Assembly: GCA_000697335.1 (NCBI GenBank)
Contig: JNEM01014198.1
Span: 1-32,217, forward strand
Direction of reading: 5' to 3'
Length of the DNA: 32,217 nt
From: Conidiobolus incongruus B7586
Taxonomy: Eukaryota > Entomophthoromycota > Entomophthoromycetes > Entomophthorales > Conidiobolaceae
The translations under genes were made by a program, and so were the position numbers. Below are positions 1-10,626 of the stretch, piece after piece; position 1 is the first letter of the stretch; each line of letters opens with the position of its first letter. A model generated the notes under the pieces. It ran no database searches. It worked only from the letters and a program-made list of their open reading frames with translations, and was not told where the DNA came from.

Positions 1-138
1 ATTTTTCAAAATGGAATATATAGCAAAAATATATAAAATATAAAAATTTAAACTATATATAAATTAAAAATTTTTTTATCAAAAAATTATTTTTTAATAT
101 TTATTATTTAATCAAATTATTTTGAAATAATATATAAG
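1..138. other. AT-saturated flank of the LTR element
   Basis: Nothing recognisable: homopolymeric A/T runs and no open frame of note. It abuts the left LTR. No convincing target-site duplication could be matched between this flank and the sequence after 5842. Confidence 0.5.
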
Positions 139-530
139 TATAGTGGTAGTTAAACTAATATAGTATAGAGGAAAACTAATATAAAAGTAATATGGCACAG
201 AATATAATAATATAATATGGTTGTAGTATGCAAGTGTAAACAAAATTTAATTAAGCTTCAAATTAGGGTAAGTCACTGATATATTAAGATTTATATTAGG
301 TAATGCTAATATACTATAATATTAATAAAAAGTAGTTTTAATCTTAAAAGTAATGTAAAAATAAGAAATAGTAAAAATTGAGAGGGAAAAGAAAAACCTA
401 GATTATTAGAAAATTCAATGCTATTTATACAATTAATTTAACTATATAAGTATAAATTAATCATATAATTTATAGTTAATTAAATTATATGAAAGTATAT
501 ATAAGAATTTAGTGAACTAGTCTTTTAACA
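139..530 (-). repeat. Left LTR (3' LTR in element orientation)
   Basis: 392 bp, aligned almost without gaps to 5451-5842. It ends at 530 in ACA, matching the usual TGT...ACA LTR termini when read on either strand. Shared blocks include the segments around 160-180 and 235-330. The differences from its partner seen by eye are mostly A/G and C/T. Confidence 0.85.
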
Positions 531-3500
531 CTCCTTTAATAGGTTTCTTAGAAAAGACACACTCCTTAGATTTTTGCAAATAGGTATAATAGGCTAAGGT
601 ATTCTTAATATTTTCTAGGGGTTCTTATATAGCTTTTTTAATAGAATAATCTATCAATTTTATATAAAAATAAAGCTTGTTCCTAATAGATTTAGATTTA
701 ATTATGTAATTAATATTGTATTCTTCTTCTCTATCTTAATTAATAATTGGATTTAGTTTTAAGGCTTTTAATTAATTAGGAAAAGTATTAAAATCTTTAA
801 AATATGGTTTAATTTTAGATATATGAAAGATAAGGTTGATTTTTAAAGTTAGAGGTAATTTTAAGATAATATTTTCAAAATTTGAATCAATAGATTAAAT
901 CTTATAAGAATTATAATATAATAGTAAGTATTATAGATTTAAGCTAAATTTAAGTAAAGTAGGTTTAAGGGTAGATTGTTCTAAATATACAAACATGTTA
1001 ATTTCATATTTAAGAGGATTTCTGGATAACTTTAAGTATTGTTATTCTATAATCCTTTAATTTTCTTTTAAGTTAAATTTAACTATAAAATTAATATACT
1101 TGATATTAGATTAAAATTCAACAATATCTAAAGATAAGTTGATTTAAAGTTTTAGAGCAGTTATTAAGTTAGGATATTCATTATAATTGATAAAATTAAG
1201 GTTAAAACTTGTTAATTTATTAATAAAAATGTTGAATGAATATTAGAGCTGGTAGATATAAGTATCTTAATTTAACTGATTAATGTTAATATAAGCTTTA
1301 ATCATTTATTTTAAGTTTTTAATATTTTTTCAATAAGTTTATTAGTTTAATGATGATTAATAGTAGATATAGTTAGATTAATCTTAAAGGAAAAGGATAG
1401 TAACTTTTAAAATCAAGAGTTGAATTACATATCTTTGTTAAATACAATAGTTTGTAGAATTTTATGATAGGTAAAGATATTAGAGAATAATAATTATGCA
1501 ACATCTTTAACTGTAAAAGTTTTGAAATAAAGAATAAAATAAGCATATTTAGAAAATAAATCAATTATATTTAGTAAGTTATCATAACTATTTGTTGATT
1601 TAAGGATTTCCATGAAATTAAGTTAGATTTGTTGTTAAGTTTTATTAGGAACTTATAAAAGAATAAGTTTACTATATTTTAATTAAGTATTATATTTAGT
1701 TCTTTAATATATATTATAAGTATTAGTGTATTTCTAAACTAATTTAACTAGGGAAAGTTAGTAATACTTTATTTTAATTCTCTCAGCAATCTTTAACTAG
1801 TTTTAATATCTTTTAATAAGTAAGTTATAACATTCATTAAATATTATTTGTTAAATCTTAAGAATATTAAAAACATATAGATAAATATTATAATATAGTA
1901 GGTTATTGATAATTTTAAATCTTTTAACATATTTTAATTAGTTATCTAATAGTTTAGAAAGTTCTTCTTTAACTAAAATAAAGAAATCATTATTTGGTAA
2001 TGTTTTTTAAAGTAATTTAATAAATTCTTTATTTTTTTCATTAATAAACATTAAGTTAATATTTGCTGGGGTTTTTATAATTAGAATAAAAGGGTAGGTA
2101 TGTAAGATTTTTTGATATAGTATTTACAACATAATTCTATTAACTTAAGAGATATTAAATAAAGAAAAGATAAACATAGATAGTTTTAATTTATCTAACT
2201 TGTTTTCTTAATAAATGTTTCTGAGTATTTAAATAGATAAGTGATTTATAATCTGTAAGTGTTAGGAAAAGATTATAAAATAAGAAATATAAGTGATTTT
2301 TAATTATTTTTACTAAAGCAAAGAGTTTTTATTTATAAACTAGGTGTTTTAATTTAGCTAGTTTCATTTTTTTTAACTAGAATATTATTAGTTTTAAAAT
2401 AATATTTATAAAGTTAAACTTAACCTATTCTCCCTTATTTATTATTTTTTCCTATAGTTAAAAGGTAAAATATAAATTAAATTCAAACTAGGCTAATTAT
2501 TTATTAATTACAAAAGAACTAGAGTTAATAAAAATAATAGTAGGTAGTTTTAGATTAAAAATAGATAAAGCAAGAGTATTGGTAATATAAAAAATTAAAG
2601 CATTTATGCAAAAAGTATATAGTGGGGTTTATTTAAAAAAAGAGTTTTTCCTCAAGAGATTAGTAAAAAGAGTAGTAAATTCAACAAAAGAATCAATGAA
2701 ATCTTTAAAATAATTTAATAATCTAAGAATAAACATTAGTTAATCTTTATTTATAGGTATAGTAAAAGCTTTAACACCATTAAGTTTAGTTAAATCAATA
2801 TTAATTTTTTAAGAGGAAATAATATAACTATAGAAGATAACAAAAAAAGTACTAAAAATATATTTTGATAGTTTCAAAAGTAATTTATATTCTTGAATAA
2901 TTTATAAAACCTAATTAACATATTAAATATATTCTTCTTTAGTTTTTAAATAGATTAAAATATTATCAAAGTAAATAATAATAAAGTTATTAAGAATAAG
3001 GTTGAAAAGGGAATTGATGAATTAAGTAAAAGTTACAAAAGCATTATATAATTTAAAATTTATAACTATAAATTTATAGTAGCTTAAAAAAGTATTGAAA
3101 ATAGTTAAAAAGATAGAATTTTCTTTAACTTTAATATTATAATATCTATTCCTAACATCTAATTTAGTGAATATAGTTGATTTAAGTAGTTTATCCCTAA
3201 TATTATATAAGTTTAATAATAAAATTCTATCTTTAATAGTTTTAGAGTTTAAAATATAATTGTTAATATATAGTTTTTAACCACCATCAACTTTTTTTAT
3301 AAAAAGAATTAGAGATTTTTATAGTGAGGAAGAAGATTTAATATACCCATTTTTAAATAGTTTTTAAATTTCTTCTTTCAAAGTTTAATATTATTCAAGA
3401 GATAAATAGTAAGTAAACTTTAAATATAGTTATATATTAAAGAATAATTTAATTTTGTGCTTAATATTATATTTAAGAGGTAATTTATCTATAAGTTTAA

Positions 3501-5450
3501 AAACATTAGCAAATTAACTTATTATATTATATAAAAAGTGGTTATTAGATATAACTTTATTAAAGTTAACAAATGAAGTGTTAATAGATAAATAATAAAC
3601 AAATATATATTTTTATAAATTATTAATGTTTTTAATTATTTTTTTATATTAATTTTTGCTTATAATAATAAAATTATTTGTTATAATTGTAGAGTTAGTG
3701 TTAGGTATAATATTTAATAATTTTATAGTAGGGTAATATAGATTTTTTAAGATTAATTTTACTAATTTTTTTTGGAATATAAAATAATAAATTTGTAACC
3801 TTCTAGGGTAATATTCATAGATATAAAACTGTGATATTTAAATTAATTTTAACCTAGTATAAAATTGTAACTAATATTACTAACTAAGATTTTAATATAT
3901 TAGGAATAGTTAGGAAGTAATGATAAATATTTAACTATAGTACCAGATGCTTATTTTATCAAGTTATTAGTATATTTAATTATCAAGTTACTTTTTTAGA
4001 TAGGTAAAGATAGCTTTATAATAATTAAAAAAGAGATAATATAATTAAAGCAATTAGAATTAATTAAAACACTAACAGGTTTATTTATAAAAGAACTAAT
4101 TAACACAAACAATAAAGTGATAGTTAAAGGTAAAAAATTACAAGGTAAATTAGTTACTAGAATATTTTTAGTTTCTAGTAATTTAATCAATTAGATTTCT
4201 CTAGTATATATAGTTTAATTTGTGGAATTATTAGTTTATTAGAATTTTTGTGGATTAAATTAAAACTTGCTAACTAATTATAAAAGGGGTAATTTTAAAG
4301 TTATATTAATATTATTCAGGTTTAATTTATGGTTAATAAGTTAGGTTTATTAAAAATTAAACAGATGTTATTTCTTTAATGGGTATTTGTTAGTTTTATA
4401 ATTAACTTAAGTTTTTTAACAATAGTAATAACCTTTATTTGTTTTTAAATAGGCTTTAACTTCTTTACTAAAGGTTTTCTCATAAAGCTTTAAAGTAGAA
4501 ACATTTATCATTTAAGATTTAAGTAGGTTAAAGTAAGTTTTAAAAGATTAATTCTTAAGGTAAAAAGATTTAGTTATAAAGTAAAGAATATCATTAATTA
4601 TAATTGCTACATTATAAAAGTTAAAAAAAACATATTATAAAAGTGTTCCCTACTAACTAACTAGAGCTTTACTTAAAAATTAAGATATTGTAATAGTTTG
4701 TAGATTTGTTTTTCTTCAGTAATATTTAATATGTTTAAATATATCTTATTAAATTTCTCAATCAATTATCTTATAGAAATTTTTTATTTAAGCTAGGAAA
4801 GTTTTTCTCTTATTAAATAAACTTGATTTTTTAGGTAATACCTCTTTTTAAAAGTTTTTTCTAATTGTTTAAAAGTTTATATCCTTGTAGTAAACTATCT
4901 TCCTAAAGATTCTTTAGGATTAAGCTTGTAATAAGTTAACAACCAAGTATAAACAAATTTTTCTAAAAAAAAAAGTGGTTAATTTAAGGATATTCTTTAA
5001 ATCTTCATTAGGGATTAAATCAAGGTAATTTTTTATATTTTTAAGGTAGTTTTCAATCTTATAAAGGTTTTTAAAACTATCATAAATAGTTAATTTGTTT
5101 ATAAAAATACTAAAAAGATAGTTTAATATATTAACTATAGTGAAGTAACTGGTTTATTAAATTTAAACTCTTTGAAACATATTTTTTTTAATTAAAAGTT
5201 ATCTAATATAAGTTTCTTAGAGGGTAATAAGCTTTTAAAGGTTAAAATCTTAGATTCACTTAATAATTAAGCTGCTATCAATATTAAAATAGTATAAGGG
5301 TATTTTTTTTAGTGGTATTATAATATATAATATTAAATTTAAATAAAATAGATTATAGATAAAATTTAAAATAGTAATAAATAGATTTGATATAAATAGT
5401 TATTAATTTCTAATAGGTTTTTAGTAGTTTTATCACTACTATTAAATAAG

Positions 5451-5842
5451 TGTAATGGTAATTAAACTAATATAGTATAGAGGAAGATTATTATAAAAGT
5501 AATGTGGCATAGAATATAATAATATAATATAGTTATAGTGTGCTAGTGTAAACAAAGTTTAATTAAGCTTCAAACTGGGGTGAGTCACTAATATATTAAG
5601 ATTTATATTAGGTAGTGCTAATATACTATAATATTGATAAGAAGTAGTCTTATTTTTAAAAATAATGTAAAAATAAAAAATAATAAGAATTGAGAGAGAA
5701 AAGAAGAACCTAGTTTATTAAATAATTCAATGCTATTTATATAATTAATTTAACTATATAAGTATAAATTAATTAAATAATTTATAGTTAATTGAATTAT
5801 ATGAAAGTATATATAAGAATTTAAAGAACTAATCTCTTAATA
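5451..5842 (-). repeat. Right LTR (5' LTR in element orientation)
   Basis: 392-bp partner of 139-530, beginning TGTAATGG. By eye it is clearly related along its whole length, with on the order of ten percent differences (not computed). The sequence just inside it (below 5450 on the minus strand) shows no primer-binding site I can assign to a tRNA. Confidence 0.85.
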
Positions 5843-6760
5843 TAATAAATAACAAAAAGTTTTATATTATTATTAATAAAACTTAGCTATAATTTTATAA
5901 AATTATTTATAAATTATAAATAATATATAAAAAAGATATTTATTTAAATTACAGATTTTTATTAATAAAATACCTTAAAACTAATAAATTAATATTGCTA
6001 TTATTAAGTAATTTTCATTATATTATAATTAAATATCAAAATTTGAAATAAATTATTATAATAGATAAATTATAAATATTTTTTTATAATTTCATATTAA
6101 AACAAAAATTAATATATTATATATTAATATTAGATGTGTATAAGAGACAGATATATAAATTTTAATTATTAAATTAAATAAAAATTTATTAAATATTAAA
6201 TATTTTGAAAAAATGTAATAAAGATATTAATATAATATAAATTATAATTCTATATTTTATACTTATCTTAATAAATAATATATTAAATCTTAAATTTATA
6301 TATAATAAAAAATTTATTATAATTATTTTATAAATCTTTTAAATAAATATCCATATTAATAATTTTAAAAATAATATATATTTATATTTTTAAAAATCAC
6401 TAATTTTAGATTAAAAATAACCCAAAATAATCTTCTAATATTTTTAACACTATTAAAAAAAGTAATAAAGTCTTGTTTTCAAATGTTATAATTTTATTTC
6501 TGCCACAGAATTCTCCTTTGCAATCCAATTGTCGCAAATTTTCTAGTTTTAATTGAACCTCAGATTTTAGTCATAATTTAATTTAAATATATAATATCAT
6601 ATATATTTATATTATCTACTGATATTAATATTCCTCCTACAACTATCAAATATATATAATCTATTTTATTCAAAGAGATACCGTAAGAAAAATATCATTT
6701 ATTTATTAATAATAAATTATAGTAAATGTTATTTTAGTATTAAGGATAATTATGTAATAA
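5843..6760. other. AT-saturated intergenic DNA around a Tn5 end
   Basis: Mostly A/T runs. It contains the Tn5 mosaic end (6132-6150, listed separately). A slightly less AT-rich patch at about 6499-6570 has an open frame on the minus strand that I do not recognise and would not call a gene. Otherwise I see nothing. Confidence 0.5.
6132..6150 (+). other. Tn5 mosaic end (library adapter remnant)
   Basis: The 19 bases AGATGTGTATAAGAGACAG match the hyperactive Tn5 transposase mosaic end exactly. This is the sequence joined to DNA in tagmentation libraries. In this AT-saturated context an exact chance match is negligible. Only one copy is present: the 19 bp before it are not the opposite-facing end, so this is not a mate-pair junction with both halves. 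The likely reading is untrimmed adapter or a chimeric read built into the assembly, not biology. Confidence 0.95.
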
Positions 6761-7058
6761 CACTTAAATGATGAAACTGTGGAGTTGGATATACTGACTC
6801 TACCCAAGGTTACTACACCTGAAGACTATACTTCCTTCAACAATCTGATATTATATTTGATCCTATATTTTATTATATTTTTTTATTTCAATTATTAGAA
6901 GATTTTTAGGTTTAAATATAAGTTACAAATTGTACTTTTCATATAAAATTGTTTCTACTAATTGTATTTTGCGTTTATTCAATAATTTAGGTGAATATTA
7001 TCCTTGGCTGCTGGAGCCAAGTATGCACAATATTTTCGGCGGTCTCGACAATTTCTAA
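6761..7058 (+). other. Unidentified coding-like island
   Basis: Two stretches with codon-like composition stand out from the A/T background. The first, 6761-6845, reads ...DETVELDILTLPKVTTPEDY... The second follows an acceptor-like AATTTAG at 6990 and reads GEYYPWLLEPSMHNIFGGLD... to a stop at 7056-7058. A plausible intron with a TACTAAT branch site (about 6910-6990) precedes the second stretch, but I could not find a canonical donor linking the first stretch to it, nor a start codon. It could be a decayed gene, the 3' end of a gene cut off by the suspect join at 6132, or a gene with a sequence error. No family recognised. Confidence 0.35.
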
Positions 7059-7466
7059 TAATTATATATTTTGTGAATAATTGCTTATATTGATAATATT
7101 TAGTAACCATTATTATCTAATAAAATAATATTTAAATGCTGAAAGAACTATACTTACTGCTATAATACAATAATGTGTAATTTAAAGCTCAGATCATTAT
7201 TTAGAGCAGAATAATATTAATTTTAAATAAAATATTTGAATTATTTTTTGATATATATTACTAAAGTCATTAAGATTTTCCTGTTCAATTCAAAATCCCA
7301 TAAATAATTAACTTTGAAATATGAATATAAAAACTGAGAGTGAATATAATAAGTTAGATTATTTCATTAACCCCAAATATTAAATTTTATTCAATAAGTA
7401 ATTATTTATATCGTATTTTCAGGTTATATAAATCAAACAACAAAAAATTAGAACTTATAATTAAAT

Positions 7467-9731
7467 ATGACGTCTGCTGAAACAGAATCCCCAGCCAATC
7501 ATTCTACTCCAGCCAAAACTGAAGAATTATCAGGAATTATTTATCCTCCACCAGACATTCGAAGTAAATATCTATTATCTAGTTATAGTTATTTAGTACT
7601 AACTATTTCTGTTTAGAAATTATTGATACTACTAGTTCTCATGTGGCAAAAGGCGGTATACAGTTAGAAGCGCTTTTAAAAGAAAATAACAAAGCCAATT
7701 CAAAATTATCTTTCTTATGGACTACTGATCCTTATCATTCTTATTATCAACATATGGTCGCCAAATTCAGATCTGGAGGTAAATAAATTTATACTTTGTT
7801 ATTTTAATTATTTTTAACTTACTTTTCGGTTTTAGAGGCGACCCTTGAAAAACAGGAAACAATCACCCCAGAATCAAAATCTATACCTGAACCAATTAAA
7901 GAGAAGTTACCCCCTAAACGCCCACCTCCCTTTGAGTTTATGAATGATTTACCTGCTATTTCAGCTCAAGATTTGTAAGATATTATAACATTAGTTGATT
8001 TAATTCAAAGCTAACTATTGTTTAATAGGGATATCCTAAAGCTCACTGCTCAATTTGTCGCACGTAATGGTAGACCATTTCTACACACTATTTCTGCAAA
8101 AGAACAAAGAAACTTCCAGTTCGACTTCTTGAAGCCCACTCATAGTTTGTTTAATTATTTTATGAAGCTCGTTGAACAATATTCCAATGTAATTAAACCA
8201 CCTGCACAATTGTTGGAAAGGTTGAAAATTAATAGTGAAGAGCCTTTTAGAGTAATTTAATCGGTATTATGATATATCAACACCTATTAACTATGCTGTT
8301 TCTTTAGGTTCTAGATAGAGTCAATGATCGAGTTGAATTCACATTATATGAGGATGAAGTCAGAAAAAAACAAGCTGAAAAGGAAGAAAAAGACAGAGGT
8401 AAATTGATGAACTTTTATACAAACAATTTTTTGACAGCGAACTTTTAGCTTTATACGCTTCCATTGATTGGCACGATTTTGTTGTTGTGCAAACTCTTGA
8501 ATTCACTGAAGAAGATAACAGTGTTGAATTCCCTATACCTACTACATTAAAGGAGCTCGAAAGCATGACTCTAGCTCAAAAGAAATCATCCATTATTGAT
8601 GAAATTGTTGCCAAAGATGAAGATCAAGTTGATGATATGGAGGTCGATGTAAGCTTTCAATAAGTAATATCTTAACTTATTGCTAATAAATTTATAGATG
8701 GAAGATGACTATGAACAACCTCCACCACCTCAAGATGAACAAGTTAAAGTTCCTGATTACTCAGGACCTGTTAAAATCAAGAAAGATTACGTTCCAAAAG
8801 GTAAATTGACTTTAAATTTTTTTCAGCCTCAGCTAACATCTACTTTTAGTCAAACAAGCAATTGAAGTTCAGGAATCAACTCAGATTTGTCCATACTGTA
8901 ATCAGCCTTTCCCCGTTTCCGAAATCGAAAAGCATATCAAGATTGAGCTATTGGATCCCAAGCATAGAAGACAAAGAGAAATTTACGAAGCAAGGAATAG
9001 TACAACCAATTTGGTCAATTCAAGTAATTATTGCTTTTGTTTATAATATACTTGCAATACACTAATGGTTTCATTTAGGTGCTGATTGGACTCGCAACTT
9101 GGGCCGTCTTGCAGAAAGAAGACCAGATATTTTCGATACACCCGAAGAAATTGCTAAGAGCAAGGTAACTAAAAAATTTGGTTTTAATTATCAGTTATTA
9201 AATCTAGTTTAGCTTAAGGAGGATGAAGAGAGAAGGCGCAGATTGGAAAAAGAGCGTCCTATCTGGGATGGCCACTCTCAAAAACTACCTGGTGGAGCGA
9301 ATCCTAATGTTAAACGAGGACCTGGTGGTCACACTGTTGATGATCAAATCGATGCCATCCATCGTAAAACTGGTCTTACTGTGTAAGTACAATTTTTATT
9401 CCACACATTATACATTTATTAATCAATGTTTCTAGACCAGAATCTAATGTCGGCCCTCACTATATCCCGCCTCATGGCATGCCACCAGTAAGTAAATTTT
9501 ATTCAAATATTTGATACATTACTAATTTTATTGTAGGCTGGTTATCATATGCCTCCACCTGATTATCCTCATCCACCACCTCCTCATTTTATGCCACCTC
9601 CCCCTCCCGGATATGGTCACCCCCCTCCACCACCACCTCACCAACCATATGCACCATATGCACCTCATTTGCAGAAACCTCCTGTACCCCCTGAGCAAGA
9701 TCCCAACCAGAAGAAACAGCGCCAGTCCTAG
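7467..9731 (+). CDS. SF3A1: Splicing factor 3A subunit 1 (SF3A1/Prp21), 12 exons
   Basis: Subunit of the SF3a complex of the U2 snRNP, needed for branch-site recognition in the nucleus. Exons: 7467-7563, 7617-7778, 7836-7974, 8029-8251, 8308-8398, 8449-8648, 8698-8800, 8850-9023, 9079-9164, 9213-9382, 9436-9487, 9537-9731. All frames join, giving 563 aa. SURP module 1 begins at IIYPPPDIRKIID (about residue 24) and runs to about 85. SURP module 2 is about 133-183 (ILKLTAQFVARNG, then FDFLKPTHSLFNYF). A central ALYASIDWHDFVVV block follows, then a CPYCNQPFPVSEIEKH segment near 350, LAERRPDIF, WDGHS and DDQIDAIHRKTGL, all characteristic of SF3A1. The last exons are a Pro/His/Tyr-rich tail. The C-terminal ubiquitin-like domain of animal SF3A1 is absent, as in yeast Prp21. 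Introns are 49-57 nt; intron 1 contains TACTAAC. Intron 5 has two possible acceptors; only the second (ending 8448) keeps the frame. The ATG is the first in frame after a stop-rich leader. Confidence 0.95.
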
Positions 9732-10059
9732 CAAATACCCGAAGCTTTATTTAATTTGTATGAACTAAAGCATTAATCTGTATTGATAACATTTTTATCT
9801 TGATCGATAACTTTCCGCTATTTTTATATTCTTCGTTGAGTTTTTAAATTTATGGATCTCGCATTTTACTTGAAACAAACAAAGTGTTTTCTATTTTACT
9901 AGTATCTGTTTTTCCTGACAAAGTAAAAAGACCAAGTGAAATTGATGAATTGTGAATTATGTTATTACTATGTAAAATAAACTTTATTAGATATAAAAAT
10001 AATATGGTATTTACTAATATTTCATCCGTGAAAATATTATTAATATCATTTTACAATGA
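9732..10059 (+). other. 3' flank of SF3A1
   Basis: Contains AATAAA-like sequence around 9975, probably serving 3' end formation. The 9760-9940 stretch is less AT-rich than the general spacer and is probably 3' UTR. No further gene seen. Confidence 0.4.
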
Positions 10060-10626
10060 TTTAATACTAATAACTCGACTATAAATTTAAACAATAGTAA
10101 TGCCGGTTTGATAAAATATACTGTATTCTCTCTTCCACTATATTCCAAATAGATTACTGTTGTATCCAAAGATCATAGGAATATCATCGTAATCACTACT
10201 TTAATGAACGTGAAGCGAAATTTATCAGGTATTGATTTGTTAGCCAATTTAATATTATGCAGAATACATATTGGTAAAGAGCTTTCAGAAACCACCGTTA
10301 ATGTCGAGCTAGTATTATCTGTAGCTACAACTATCAAGTTGACTGTCTCTTTACTTAACTCCACTTTAAAGAGATAAAATATATTCCAACAACACCGAGC
10401 AATAAAATTTACTAAATTCAAAGTATAACATATTCCTACTTCCCATTTCTGCAATAAATTCTTATAATAGCTTGTTAGAAAATATAGATATAACTGAATA
10501 TAGCTGATCTAACAAACGCCAGTAATATAATCCGAAATTATGCCATTCGAGTTCTCAAATTCTTTATTGAGTCCGGAATATACAAAAACTGCCCAAAACG
10601 TGCAGATACTACAAAATAATAAATAA
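10060..10626 (+). pseudogene. Decayed coding sequence, family unknown
   Basis: An island of lower AT content. On the plus strand one frame is open from 10204 (ATG) to 10377, 57 codons, reading MNVKRNLSGIDLLANLILCR and on. The same frame stays coding-like upstream to about 10060 and downstream to about 10626, including a stretch starting MPFEFSNSLLSPEYTK at 10540, but with several breaks. The minus strand is also open across 10173-10454 without an ATG, so strand choice rests on the longer plus-strand extent. I do not recognise the protein; it may be a gene relic or part of an unrecognised mobile element. Confidence 0.35.

Larger units (their letters stand above)
139..5842 (-). mobile_element. 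Decayed Ty3/gypsy-type LTR retrotransposon
   Basis: Full-length fossil with an LTR at each end and an internal region that reads gag to pol on the minus strand. Recognisable decayed parts, in element order, are: a gag zinc-knuckle-like stretch around 4365-4445; an aspartic protease region around 4000-4190; a reverse transcriptase active-site region around 2950-2990; and an integrase core region around 1373-1564. A purine-rich stretch on the minus strand (531-540) sits directly before the left LTR, where a polypurine tract belongs. The protease-RT-integrase order is that of Ty3/gypsy rather than Ty1/copia. The element is broken many times over and looks inert. The decay is dominated by transition-type drift to A/T, as expected of a repeat-targeting mutation process or long neglect. 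The two LTRs have clearly diverged, so insertion is not recent. Boundaries are good to about 10 bp. Confidence 0.85.

Noticed and set aside
6767-6822. C/D-box snoRNA (ATGATGA near the start, CTGA twice downstream, small hairpins)
   Set aside because: No terminal stem and box spacing too short. The stretch reads better as a protein-coding island, and the boxes are short enough to arise by chance.
7001-7021. Strong hairpin CTTGGCT/AGCCAAG as a structured RNA
   Set aside because: It falls inside a codon-like block with an in-frame stop at 7056; no known RNA family motif surrounds it.
10340-10352. Second, reverse-facing Tn5 end (CTGTCTCTT)
   Set aside because: Only the first nine bases match; the sequence then diverges and lies in a coding-like stretch.
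10173-10454. 93-codon minus-strand open frame as a gene
   Set aside because: It starts without an ATG, and the plus strand carries a longer protein-like frame over the same bases.
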